Shown in pieces: positions 47,384-56,652 of a stretch of DNA of 64,000 bases. Below the pieces are notes generated by a model, which ran no database searches, had not been told where the DNA came from, and was given only the letters and a program-made list of their open reading frames with translations. Position 1 is the stretch's first letter; each line of letters begins with the position of its first letter. Made by a program: the position numbers and the translations under genes. The stretch is from Rhodoplanes sp. Z2-YC6860 (lineage in GTDB: Bacteria; Pseudomonadota; Alphaproteobacteria; Rhizobiales; Xanthobacteraceae): the NCBI RefSeq assembly GCF_001579845.1, contig NZ_CP007440.1, positions 372,001 through 436,000 on the forward strand. The letters run 5' to 3'.

Positions 47384-47412
47384 AAAGCCGCCTCCGGGCG
47401 GCTTTCGTTTTT
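47384..47412 (+). terminator. intrinsic terminator downstream of tRNA-Ala
   Basis: Perfect 9-bp stem AAAGCCGCC / GGCGGCTTT with loop TCCG, followed by CGTTTTT. It separates the tRNA unit from the decarboxylase gene. Confidence 0.85.
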
Positions 47413-47456
47413 GGCGCGGACCCGCGTAGGATTGCCGCCCAAACGGGAGGGAACGG

Positions 47457-48437
47457 ATGAAAGGCAAGATCGGTCTCGAGGAGCACTTTGCGATCGAAGA
47501 CACCCTGATGGACTCCAAAGGATTCTTTCCGGAGGTGACCTGGGTCGAGGTGAAGGACCGCATCATGGACCTGCACGGGCGCAGGCTCCGTCTGATGGAC
47601 GAGTTCGGCATGGACATGATGATCCTGTCGCTGAACGCGCCGGCGATCCAGGCGATCACCGATCCGAAGAAGGCCAACGAGATCGCGCGCAAGGCCAACG
47701 ACTATCTGGCCGAGAACGTGCGCAAGCGGCCCGACCGGTTCCAGGCGCTGGCGGCGCTGCCGCTGCAGGATCCCGATCTCGCGGCGCGCGAGCTCGAGCG
47801 TTGCGTGAAGGAGCTCGGCATGGTCGGTGCGCTCGCCAACGGGTTTTCGCAGATCGGCGATCCGAACACGATCGCGTATCTGGACGAGAAGCAGTACTGG
47901 CCGTTCTGGGACGTGTGCGCCAAGCTCGACGTGCCGTTCTATCTGCACCCGCGCAATCCGCTGCCGCAGGACTCCCGCATCTACAAGGGCCATCCGTGGT
48001 TGATGGGGCCGATCTGGGCGTTCGGCCAGGAGACCGCGGTGCATGCGCTTCGGCTGATGGGCTCGGGGCTGTTCGACAAACACCCGAACCTGCAGATCAT
48101 CCTCGGCCACATGGGCGAGAGCCTGACCTTCAGCATGTGGCGCGTCGACAACGCCAATGCGTGGATCCCGGACCGCAACCAGTATCCGGCTAAGAAAAAG
48201 ATCGCCGAGTATTTCCGCAACAATTTCCACATCACGGTGTCGGGCAACTTCCACACGCAGGCGCTGCTCAACGCCATGCTGGTGATCGGCTCCGACCGCA
48301 TCATGTTCTCGACCGACTGGCCGTTCGAGAACATCGATCACGCTGCGGTGTGGTTCGATGCCGCGCCGATCAGCGAGGGCGACCGGCTCAAGATCGGCCG
48401 CACCAACGCCTTGAAATTGTTCAAACTTAAAGGCTGA
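47457..48437 (+). CDS. amidohydrolase-family aromatic acid decarboxylase, gamma-resorcylate type
   Basis: 326 aa. Metal and catalytic ligands occupy the positions reported for Rhizobium gamma-resorcylate (2,6-dihydroxybenzoate) decarboxylase: Glu8 and His10 (IGLEEHF), His164 (FYLHPRNPLP), His218 (LGHMGES) and Asp287 (FSTDWPFENIDH). Long blocks such as LSLNAPAIQAI, LPLQDPD and GRTNALKLFKLKG also fit that enzyme. The reaction would be non-oxidative, reversible decarboxylation of a dihydroxybenzoate. No resorcinol hydroxylase genes are adjacent, so related substrates (2,3-dihydroxybenzoate, 5-carboxyvanillate) are not excluded. ATG follows GGGAGGGAACGG. Confidence 0.87.
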   Translation: MKGKIGLEEHFAIEDTLMDSKGFFPEVTWVEVKDRIMDLHGRRLRLMDEFGMDMMILSLNAPAIQAITDPKKANEIARKANDYLAENVRKRPDRFQALAALPLQDPDLAARELERCVKELGMVGALANGFSQIGDPNTIAYLDEKQYWPFWDVCAKLDVPFYLHPRNPLPQDSRIYKGHPWLMGPIWAFGQETAVHALRLMGSGLFDKHPNLQIILGHMGESLTFSMWRVDNANAWIPDRNQYPAKKKIAEYFRNNFHITVSGNFHTQALLNAMLVIGSDRIMFSTDWPFENIDHAAVWFDAAPISEGDRLKIGRTNALKLFKLKG

Positions 48438-48445
48438 TGCGAAGA

Positions 48446-48470
48446 GGGCCGGCGCACGCCGGCCCTTGCC
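48446..48470 (+). terminator. hairpin after the decarboxylase gene
   Basis: Stem GGGCCGGCG / CGCCGGCCC with a 2-nt apical spacer, starting 8 nt after the stop codon. The tail (TTGCC) is poor in T, so efficiency is doubtful. Confidence 0.5.
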
Positions 48471-48527
48471 TCCCTGTCATCTGGCCTTATAAATCCAGGT
48501 CAAACGAGACATTGGACGAGGCAGATC

Positions 48528-49304
48528 ATGGACCGCCAGGCCGTCGCCAAGCTGACCGAGTTCATTGTTGGCTCGGTCGAGAACGCGCAAGCGCACGAGA
48601 AGCCATTCTATCACCTGCAGTTCGGCAAGGTGTTCCCCGACGATATCTACGCGGCGATGATCCGCGAGATGCCGGTCGCGGCCGACTACCGCGCGCTCCC
48701 CGGCCGCGACAATGTGAACATCCTGGAAGACGGCAGCGCGACGCGGGTGAAGATCGACCTGTTCCCGGAATACATCCGTCGCCTGCCGCAGCAGAAGCGC
48801 GATCTGTGGGATCTGGTCGGCCGTGCGCTCTGCTCCAACGAGGTGCGCGATGCCTTCGTGCGCCGGCTTGCGCCGGCGCTGGAGCGGCGCTTTGGCGTGG
48901 AGTATCGCGAGGTCGGGATGTTCCCGATCCCGATCCTGACGCGCGACGTGCCGAAGTACAAAATCACGCCGCACACCGACACCAAGTGGAAGGGCATCAC
49001 GGTGCAGTTCTATCTGCCGCCGGATGACTCGACGAACGACATCGGCACGATCTTCCACGACAAGCTGCCGGACGGCAGCATGCCGAAGGTCAAGAAGATG
49101 CCGTTCTCGCCGAACAGCGGTTATGCGTTCGCGGTCGGCAGCGACTCCTGGCACTCGGCCGATCCGGTCGGGCCGCACGTGAAGACGCGCGACAGCATTC
49201 TGCACACCTACTTTGTCGATCAGGGCTTGCTGCGCATTCTGCGCAACCGCGGCCGCAGAGTTGGCAACTTCATCGGCAACGAAGTCCGCGGGCTGATCCG
49301 CTAA
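48528..49304 (+). CDS. 2OG-Fe(II)-oxygenase-like protein
   Basis: 258 aa. The facial-triad pattern of the double-stranded beta-helix oxygenases is visible: HTD in KITPHTDTKWKG (His149, Asp151), a distal His209 in GSDSWHSADPVG, and Arg221 in KTRDSILHTYF for 2-oxoglutarate. The N-terminal half has no clear domain. Substrate unknown; homologues often lie in surface-polysaccharide or natural-product loci, but nothing nearby supports either. Transcribed alone between a hairpin and a REP-like element. Confidence 0.75.
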   Translation: MDRQAVAKLTEFIVGSVENAQAHEKPFYHLQFGKVFPDDIYAAMIREMPVAADYRALPGRDNVNILEDGSATRVKIDLFPEYIRRLPQQKRDLWDLVGRALCSNEVRDAFVRRLAPALERRFGVEYREVGMFPIPILTRDVPKYKITPHTDTKWKGITVQFYLPPDDSTNDIGTIFHDKLPDGSMPKVKKMPFSPNSGYAFAVGSDSWHSADPVGPHVKTRDSILHTYFVDQGLLRILRNRGRRVGNFIGNEVRGLIR

Positions 49305-49311
49305 CGGTGCT

Positions 49312-49420
49312 GTCATTCCGGGGCGCGCCGGCAAGGCGCGAACCCGGAATCCAGACGAGCAGAGACTGCCGTTGTAACTGGATTCCGGGTTCGCTCGCTT
49401 CGCGCGCGCCCCGGAATGAC
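49312..49420. repeat. REP-like nested palindromic element
   Basis: 109 bp bounded by GTCATTCCGGGGCGCGC and its complement GCGCGCCCCGGAATGAC, with an inner pair GAACCCGGAATCCAG (49340-49354) / CTGGATTCCGGGTTC (49378-49392). It sits between the convergent 2OG-oxygenase and enolase-superfamily genes. Elements with this CCGGAATGAC end are common dispersed repeats in Bradyrhizobium-like genomes. Confidence 0.8.
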
Positions 49421-49436
49421 CGCTGGGCCACCTTCA

Positions 49437-50534
49437 TCAAACCCGATAGCGCTCCACCGCCGCTTTGTCCCAGACGACACCGGTGCCAGGCCGGTCGGGA
49501 ACGACGGCGTGGCCGTCGACGATCTTGAGCGGCTCCTGCACGATCTTGTCGGCCCAGTCGACATATTCGAGATAGTGCGCGGTCGGCGTCACGGCGGCGA
49601 GCAGATGTGCGCTCGTCTCCGGATAGAGGTGCGATGACATCTTGATCCCGCGCGTCGCTGCGAGCTTGGCGGCGGCGCGCCATCCCGTGATGCCGCCGAT
49701 CCGCTCGAGATCGGGCATCACGAGATCGCAGCAGTTGGCGTCGAGCGCGGTCTGCATTCCGGACGGGAGCGAAAAATTCTCGCCGATCTGAATCGGCACG
49801 GCCAGCTCACTCTTGAGCATCGCGGCGCCTGCATAATCGTCGTGACGCATCGGCTCTTCGAGCCAGGCGATGCTCTCGCGGTCAAGCGCGCGGCCGCGCT
49901 TCAGCGCTTCGTCGCTGCCGAGCGCCTGATTGTAATCGACCATCAGCGCGACGCTCTCCGGGATGCGTTTCTTCACCGCGTGGACGGCTGCGAGATCCTC
50001 GTCGAGCGTCGGATAGCCGAGGCGAAGCTTGATGGCGCGGAAGCCGTTCGCGAGCAGCGTCTCGGCCTCGTCGGCGAGTGCGTCGGTCGGCATCAAGCCG
50101 AGCCCGCATGAGTTGTACGCCAGGACGTGCCGCGGCTCGCCACCCAGAAACTTTACCAATGGCACGCCGGCCGCCGTCGAGAGCGCGTCCCAGCACGCGA
50201 TGTCGAATCCCGCCATCGCCATGCGGACCACGCCCTGCACGCCGATCAGCGCGAAGCGTTCAGCGAGCTTTGGCCAGAGCACCGCGGGATCGACACGCTC
50301 ACCGTTGGTGCGCTCCTCGATTTCCTGGAGGATGCTCGCGATCGCCACCATGGCGCGCGGGAAATAAGACCAGAGATAGGCCCGCCCCGTGATGCCCTCG
50401 GCGGTGGTCACATCGATCAGCAGCAGCGGCGCTTTGGTGATGCGGCCGCGGCTCGTGCCGAGTGCGAAATTCATCGGCACCTCGACACCGACGCTGGCGA
50501 TCGAGCGGATGGTCAATGCAGGCGAATCGGACAT
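49437..50534 (-). CDS. mandelate racemase/muconate lactonizing enzyme family protein
   Basis: 365 aa from the ATG at 50534 (MSDSPALTIRS). Enolase-superfamily barrel with acid/base residues of the mandelate racemase subgroup: AIKLRLGYP (K-x-R on strand 2), metal ligands in LMVDYNQ, WLEEPM and QIGENF, and the strand-7 His in KMSSHLYPE followed by LEYVDWAD. Such enzymes abstract a proton alpha to a carboxylate (racemases, sugar-acid dehydratases). The specific substrate is not determined. Confidence 0.85.
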   Translation of the reverse strand: MSDSPALTIRSIASVGVEVPMNFALGTSRGRITKAPLLLIDVTTAEGITGRAYLWSYFPRAMVAIASILQEIEERTNGERVDPAVLWPKLAERFALIGVQGVVRMAMAGFDIACWDALSTAAGVPLVKFLGGEPRHVLAYNSCGLGLMPTDALADEAETLLANGFRAIKLRLGYPTLDEDLAAVHAVKKRIPESVALMVDYNQALGSDEALKRGRALDRESIAWLEEPMRHDDYAGAAMLKSELAVPIQIGENFSLPSGMQTALDANCCDLVMPDLERIGGITGWRAAAKLAATRGIKMSSHLYPETSAHLLAAVTPTAHYLEYVDWADKIVQEPLKIVDGHAVVPDRPGTGVVWDKAAVERYRV

Positions 50535-50716
50535 GGCGTTTCGAGACCTCAAATGAACGGCGGTTCACCTCACGCCGTCGTGTCTATTATTCAGGAACCC
50601 GCGTCCTGCCTTGGCTCTTGAGTGATTCTTGAAAGCTTAACCCGAGCCAACCATATTACGTATCGAGTGGGGCGGCGGGTGCCGGTCCATTCAGGGGTGC
50701 CATATCGGGCCCCATC

Positions 50717-50745
50717 AAAGTCGCTTTCAGCGAGGGCTTTGAAAG
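50717..50745 (+). promoter_or_regulatory. possible RNA hairpin occluding the hsp20 ribosome-binding region
   Basis: AAAG-TCGCT (50717-50725), loop TTC, AGCGA, three bulged G, CTTT (50737-50740). An alternative pairing CTTTCA/TGAAAG would cover the GAAAG that precedes the ATG at 50746. Placement fits a ROSE-like thermosensor, which is established for small heat-shock genes in rhizobia; not tested here. Confidence 0.35.
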
Positions 50746-51171
50746 ATGTCCCGAGTACCGTCGTTGTCCAGTCCGTTTCTCATCGGCTTCGAGCAGATCG
50801 AGCGTGCGCTCGATCGCGTCGCCAAAGCGGCGGATGGCTACCCCCCATACAATATCGAACGGCTTTCTGCCGACGAAAATAATCCTGAGCGGCTGCGGAT
50901 CACATTGGCCGTCGCGGGATTTACTCTTGAGCAGCTTGAGGTGACCGTCGAGGAGAAGGAGCTCGTGATCAGGGGCCGCCAGCAGGATGACAAAAGTCGT
51001 CAGTACCTGCACCGCGGCATTGCCGCCCGGCAATTCCAGCGCACGTTCGTGCTGGCGGACGGCATGGAAGTCCAGAAAGCCGACTTGAGAAACGGACTGC
51101 TTTCGATCGACTTGGCACGGCCGGAGCCGGCTCGTGTGATCAAGACGATCCAGATCGCAGAACACGAGTGA
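50746..51171 (+). CDS. small heat shock protein, Hsp20/IbpA type
   Basis: ATP-independent holdase chaperone, 141 aa, with an alpha-crystallin domain from about residue 35 (YNIERLSADENNPERLRITLAVAGFTLEQLEVTVEEKELVIRG) to LRNGLLSIDLARPEP. The G-x-L motif of the domain end is GLL. The N-terminus SPFLIGFEQIERALDR is typical of class A rhizobial small heat-shock proteins. Followed 61 nt later by the DUF1150 gene in the same direction. Confidence 0.94.
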   Translation: MSRVPSLSSPFLIGFEQIERALDRVAKAADGYPPYNIERLSADENNPERLRITLAVAGFTLEQLEVTVEEKELVIRGRQQDDKSRQYLHRGIAARQFQRTFVLADGMEVQKADLRNGLLSIDLARPEPARVIKTIQIAEHE

Positions 51172-51232
51172 AGTGGAAGCGTTGAACTGGAGTTCGGACT
51201 CGACCGACAAACCCAGAAAGGAGTCGAGGGCC

Positions 51233-51508
51233 ATGAGTGAGAGAACCAACGAAACGATCATCGACGACCGTCACCAGATGACGGAGCAGGCCTTTGCAAT
51301 TTTCGGTGGCGGCAAGATCGCCTACGTAAAGCCGATCCGCTCCGAAGACGTGCACAGGCTCTATCCGCAGGCGCCCGAGCTCGAGCCCGGCATGGCGCTG
51401 TTTGCGCTGCACGCCGCCGACGGCACGCCGATCATGGTGACCGACAGCCGCGAGGCAGCTGTCGCGAATGCGATGACGCACGAGCTGGAGACGGTCAGCG
51501 TCCACTGA
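51233..51508 (+). CDS. DUF1150-family protein
   Basis: 91 aa from the ATG at 51233 (MSERTNE), preceded by AAAGGAG at 8 nt. The conserved core FAIFGGGKIAYVKPIRSEDV...LFALHAADGTPIMVTDSREAAVANA is the DUF1150 pattern. This small alphaproteobacterial family usually follows an hsp20 gene, and does so here; function is unknown. A link to heat stress is inferred from the pairing. Confidence 0.85.
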   Translation: MSERTNETIIDDRHQMTEQAFAIFGGGKIAYVKPIRSEDVHRLYPQAPELEPGMALFALHAADGTPIMVTDSREAAVANAMTHELETVSVH

Positions 51509-51637
51509 CTGTGGGACGCGAAGTTACCGACGCGCGCAGCGAGCGCGCGTCGGATGGACTCGAACCGATTTTCTTGAAGGGTTACGCCGCGCTTGTTTTT
51601 GTTTGGCCGCTCACGCGGCGCTTATTTCTCTTCCCGC

Positions 51638-52099
51638 CTACGCGGCGCTTGCCGACGGCATCGCCAGCACGGCGTAGATCGCCTCAGCCCCATTCGAAGC
51701 ACGAAGCTTGCGCGCGGTCTCCGGATCGCGAAGGAGCCGCGCGACGCGCGCCAGCGCCTTGAGATGATCGGCGCCGGCGCCTTCCGGCGCCAGCAGCAGA
51801 AAGATCAGATCGACCGGCTGGCCATCGAGCGCTTCAAAGTCCACCGGCCGCTCCAGCCGCGCGAACAAGCCAAACACATTGCCCAGCTTTGGCAGCTTGC
51901 CGTGCGGAATGGCGACGCCGTTGCCGACGCCCGTCGAGCCGAGCTTCTCGCGTTGGAGCAGGATTTCGAGAATGGCTTTCTCGTTCTGCCCGGTCAGCTC
52001 GGCTGCCTTGCCTGCGATCTCCTGTAACGCTTGCTTCTTCCCGTTGACCTTCATGGCCGGGATGATCGCGTTCGGCGAAACGAGATCGGTGGTCGCCAT
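51638..52099 (-). CDS. ptsN: nitrogen PTS enzyme IIA (EIIA-Ntr)
   Basis: 153 aa regulatory phosphocarrier of the PTS-Ntr. The phosphorylated His is in GVGNGVAIPHGKLPKLGNV, and DLIFLLLAPEGAGADHLKALARVARLL is the usual EIIA-Ntr block. It ends the rnd-lptC-lptA-lptB-rpoN-hpf-ptsN run. Confidence 0.95.
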   Translation of the reverse strand: MATTDLVSPNAIIPAMKVNGKKQALQEIAGKAAELTGQNEKAILEILLQREKLGSTGVGNGVAIPHGKLPKLGNVFGLFARLERPVDFEALDGQPVDLIFLLLAPEGAGADHLKALARVARLLRDPETARKLRASNGAEAIYAVLAMPSASAA

Positions 52100-52177
52100 G
52101 GATGGATCGCAGGTCGCGTTGCTAACGTTGGGGGCTGGTTGAAAGGCGGCGGACCATAGGGACCGCCAACAGGGCCG

Positions 52178-52780
52178 TCAATGGCCCCCGGCGGGCACCG
52201 CCGGAGGATCGATCCAGCCGATATTGCCGTCGGCCCGGCGATAAACCATGTTCACACGGCCGTGGCTGGCATGCCGAAAAACCATGACAGGCGCGCCTGT
52301 CATGTCGAGGTGTGTCACCGCCTCGCTGACCGAGAGCTGCTTCAGCGACGTCGTCTGCTCCGCGATGATCACCGGGTTGAAGGTCGCGACGTCGTCGCTG
52401 TCCTCCTGTCCCGGTGCTGCGATGGTGTAGTCGGACGCAGTCAGCGCGGTTTCGTCCAGTACAGCGCCGTTGCTGCGGCCGTTGCCGTGATAGTCCTTCA
52501 GGCGGCTGTGGTACCGGCGCAGCCGCTTCTCCAGCTTCTCCGCCGCTTGATCGGCGCTGAGATAGGCATCGGCCGCCATCGAGTCGGCACGCAGCACGAT
52601 CCCGGAATCGAGATGCACCACACATTCGGTCTGAAAACCGAAGGCTTCTTTTCCCACGGTCACATGCCCGGAAAATCCGCCGTCGAAATATTTCTCCAAC
52701 GCTTCGAGCACGCGCGCGCTGATGCGTTCACGCAGGGCTTCGCCGACTTCGATGTTTTTTCCGGATACGCGAAAGGGCAT
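52178..52780 (-). CDS. hpf: ribosome hibernation promoting factor, long form
   Basis: 200 aa. The N-terminal S30AE ribosome-binding domain (MPFRVSGKNIEVGEALRERISARVLEALEKYF) is joined by a linker to a C-terminal dimerisation domain (NPVIIAEQTTSLKQLSVSEAVTHLDMTGAPVMVFRHASHGRVNMVYRRADGNIGWIDPP). The long form makes 100S ribosome dimers in stationary phase. Its position directly after rpoN is conserved. Confidence 0.94.
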   Translation of the reverse strand: MPFRVSGKNIEVGEALRERISARVLEALEKYFDGGFSGHVTVGKEAFGFQTECVVHLDSGIVLRADSMAADAYLSADQAAEKLEKRLRRYHSRLKDYHGNGRSNGAVLDETALTASDYTIAAPGQEDSDDVATFNPVIIAEQTTSLKQLSVSEAVTHLDMTGAPVMVFRHASHGRVNMVYRRADGNIGWIDPPAVPAGGH

Positions 52781-52917
52781 TGATGCCTCCGATTTTAAAT
52801 CGCCGGCCGATCAAGTTCGCGCGGGCTGGGCCGGTTCCATTCCATTTGACGTAGGAGCGGCTTCCATGGGTGTCAATGCGACGTGAAGCGTATCACTGTT
52901 TCGCGGCGCAACAAATT

Positions 52918-54471
52918 TCATGTCGCCACTGCAAGTTTGTCACGGCGGCGCTGCACCGACGACGGGATCCGCATCGCTTCGCGATATTTCGCCACAGTGC
53001 GGCGGGCGATATCAACGCCGGCCGAACGCAACTTCTCGACGATGGTGTCGTCGGAAAGCACGTCATCGGCGCTCTCCGCGTCAATCAGCTGCTTGATCCT
53101 GTGACGGACCGCTTCGGCCGAATGCGCCTCGCCGCCGTTCGCCGCGGCGATCGCCGAGGTGAAGAAATATTTCAATTCAAAGATGCCGCGGCTGGTCGCG
53201 ATGTACTTGTTCGCGGTAACGCGCGACACCGTCGACTCGTGCATGCTGATCGCGTCGGCGATCGTCTTCAAATTCAGCGGCCGCAGATGCTGTACGCCGT
53301 GGGTGAAGAACGCATCCTGTTGCTTCACGATCTCCATCGAGACCTTGAGGATGGTCTTGGCGCGCTGATCGAGTGCGCGCATCAGCCACGTGGCCGATTG
53401 CAGATTCTCTGCGAGATAAGTCTTGGCGCTGTCGTTGTTGGCGCTTCTGGTCAGCTCGGCATGATAGCGCTGATTGACCAGCACCTTGGGCAGCGTGTCG
53501 GAATTGAGCTCGACGATGTAATTGCCGTCAGGGCCCTGGCGTACGTAGACGTCCGGCACGATCGGCTGCACGGTGGTCGAGCCGAAGGCGAGACCGGGCT
53601 TCGGGTTGAGTGCGCGAATCTCGGCAATCATGTCGGCGAGATCCTCGTCGTTGACGCCACAGATCCTGCGCAGCGCTGCGAGATCGCGCTTGGCCAGAAG
53701 ATCGAGCCGGCCGACGAGGGCCTGCATTGCAGGATCGAAGCGGTCGCGCTCGCGCAGTTGGATCGACAGGCATTCGGTGAGATTGCGCGCGCACACGCCC
53801 GGCGGGTCGAAGCCCTGGACCACCTTCAGCACCGCCTCGACCTCCGCGATCGGCGCACCGAGCTTCTCGGATACCGACGCGAGATCGCCTGCGAGATAAC
53901 CCGCCTCGTCGACCATATCGATCAGGAACTGGCCGATCATGCGCCGCACCGGATCGGTGATCGCGAGGGCGAGCTGTTCGGCGAGATGATCGGCCAGTGT
54001 CAGCTCGGCCGAGACAAAGGATTCGAGATTGTAGTCGCTGTCCTCGCGGCCGCCGCTGCCGACGTTAGACCAGTCCGACGGCGTCAGCGGCTGATCGGTG
54101 CTGTTGCGCGAAGCGGTCGGCCCGGCGTCGTCAGGAAATTCGTTTTCGAGATCGGTGCCGAGCCGCTCCTCGATGGCGCTGCGGCTGGTCTCTAGGCTTT
54201 CGTCGATCCGGTCGGCTGGGGCGCCTGTCTGGGTTGGGGCACCGCTGTCGCCATCGAAGTCGGTCTCGCTTGCGCCGGCCTCGCGGGTGTTGTCGCCCGG
54301 CCCGTCGTCATCGGCGGCGCGTTCGAGCAGGGGGTTTTTTTCAAGCTCCCCCTCGACGTAGGTAGCCAGGTCCAGGTTCGAGAGCTGCAGCAGCTTGATG
54401 GCTTGCATCAGCTGCGGCGTCATCACGAGCGCCTGGCTCTGGCGCATTTGCAGGCGTTGCGACAGTGCCAT
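52918..54471 (-). CDS. rpoN: RNA polymerase sigma-54 factor
   Basis: 517 aa. Gln/Leu-rich activator-interaction region I (LSQRLQMRQSQALVMTPQLMQAIKLLQLSNLDLATYV), an acidic region II, the core-binding domain, a helix-turn-helix (TIADAISMHESTVSRVTANKYI) and the RpoN box ARRTVAKYREAMRIPSS. Directs transcription of nitrogen and other activator-dependent promoters. A 19-bp dyad lies 54 bp upstream of its start. Confidence 0.96.
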   Translation of the reverse strand: MALSQRLQMRQSQALVMTPQLMQAIKLLQLSNLDLATYVEGELEKNPLLERAADDDGPGDNTREAGASETDFDGDSGAPTQTGAPADRIDESLETSRSAIEERLGTDLENEFPDDAGPTASRNSTDQPLTPSDWSNVGSGGREDSDYNLESFVSAELTLADHLAEQLALAITDPVRRMIGQFLIDMVDEAGYLAGDLASVSEKLGAPIAEVEAVLKVVQGFDPPGVCARNLTECLSIQLRERDRFDPAMQALVGRLDLLAKRDLAALRRICGVNDEDLADMIAEIRALNPKPGLAFGSTTVQPIVPDVYVRQGPDGNYIVELNSDTLPKVLVNQRYHAELTRSANNDSAKTYLAENLQSATWLMRALDQRAKTILKVSMEIVKQQDAFFTHGVQHLRPLNLKTIADAISMHESTVSRVTANKYIATSRGIFELKYFFTSAIAAANGGEAHSAEAVRHRIKQLIDAESADDVLSDDTIVEKLRSAGVDIARRTVAKYREAMRIPSSVQRRRDKLAVAT

Positions 54472-54524
54472 GTTTCCGACCGATTAGTGGTCCGGTTCTT
54501 GCTTATCTAATTCTGAGAGGCTTG

Positions 54525-54543
54525 TATACCGCATTGCGGTATA
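54525..54543. promoter_or_regulatory. 19-bp perfect dyad upstream of rpoN
   Basis: TATACCGCA-T-TGCGGTATA in the 123-nt lptB-rpoN gap. There is no T-tract, and the adjoining sequence is AT-rich. A regulator site for rpoN is a possibility only. Confidence 0.4.
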
Positions 54544-54594
54544 AATCTCTAACGCGTTGCACCAACTAGAGTTTTTCTCGGCACGCGTGAGGGA

Positions 54595-55785
<1,191 letters not shown>

Positions 55786-55908
55786 GTCGGTGTCCCGGCT
55801 CCCTGAACTGGGCGCGATACAGGCTGCGACTCAGGGCAGCAACAAGGCATTGCCTCGCCGTGATAATCACACTGCGGCGGGCTTTCAACCGAAGGCCCGT
55901 TTCATGCC

Positions 55909-56652
55909 TTAGTTTGATGAGTTTTGCCGCGGGCTGCCCGGCAAGAGCCCATTTTTTGAGCCCATGCCACCAAGGCCTCCGAGGCCGCCCATGCCGGAGC
56001 CCGACTTGCCGTCTGCCGAGGAGCCGGTCTGCGGGATCAGAAGCTTGACCGGGCCGGACCCGTCGACCCGCGACACCCCGCTCGTCAGGTCGACCGTCAG
56101 GCGGTCGCCGCGCATGATGTTGCCGCCCTGGGTGACCACCACGTTGCCCCGCAGGATGACGGTGTTGGTCTTCATGTCGAAATCGGCACGCTCGCCAGTC
56201 GCGACCTGGTCCTTCTGGGTGACGGTGACGCCCCCGCTGGCCTCCAGCCGGCTGATCGATGAAGATCCGCCGGGGCCGGGCGCCGCCGCCTTCATGGGCT
56301 GCGCGCCCGACTGCTGCTGCTGTTGTCCTTGCGAGTCATAGAACACCACCAGCGATTTGCAGCGCATGGTGGTGTCGCCCTGAACCACCTTCACGTTGCC
56401 GGTGAAGGTCGCCTTCTTCTCCTTGTCGCGCACTTCAAGCGATGCGGCTTCGATCTGCACCGGCTGATTGCGGTTCTGCGAAAACCCCTGCAGTGCGTTG
56501 TTGTTGGGGGACGCGTTGTTGGTCGCAGCGTTGCCCTTGTTGGCGTTCGGCTGCGCTGCGGCGTGTGCTGCGGTTGCGATCAGCATTGATGCCGCTGCGG
56601 CAATTGCACGCAGTCTTGTCGACGTGATGGGGTTTCGCGCGCGCATGATCAT
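55909..56652 (-). CDS. lptA: LPS transport periplasmic protein LptA
   Basis: 247 aa exported protein bridging LptC and LptD across the periplasm. Signal peptide up to AAHAAA, a short Asn-rich stretch, then the OstA/LptA domain: VQIEAASLEVRDKEKKATFTGNVKVVQGDTTMRCKSLVVFY and GGVTVTQKDQVATGERADFDMKTNTVILRGNVVVTQGGNIMRGDRLTVDLTSG. The Gly-rich C-terminus is low complexity. The start overlaps the lptC stop by 4 nt (ATGA). Confidence 0.93.
   Translation of the reverse strand: MIMRARNPITSTRLRAIAAAASMLIATAAHAAAQPNANKGNAATNNASPNNNALQGFSQNRNQPVQIEAASLEVRDKEKKATFTGNVKVVQGDTTMRCKSLVVFYDSQGQQQQQSGAQPMKAAAPGPGGSSSISRLEASGGVTVTQKDQVATGERADFDMKTNTVILRGNVVVTQGGNIMRGDRLTVDLTSGVSRVDGSGPVKLLIPQTGSSADGKSGSGMGGLGGLGGMGSKNGLLPGSPRQNSSN

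Noticed and set aside
51585-51655. Repeated ACGCGGCGCTT motif downstream of the DUF1150 gene
   Set aside because: Short direct repeats without symmetry or spacing of a CRISPR or known element; not enough to call.
54488-54502. Sigma-54-like GG-N10-GC promoter upstream of rpoN
   Set aside because: It points to the plus strand, antisense to lptB, with no gene to drive; the match is short and probably chance.
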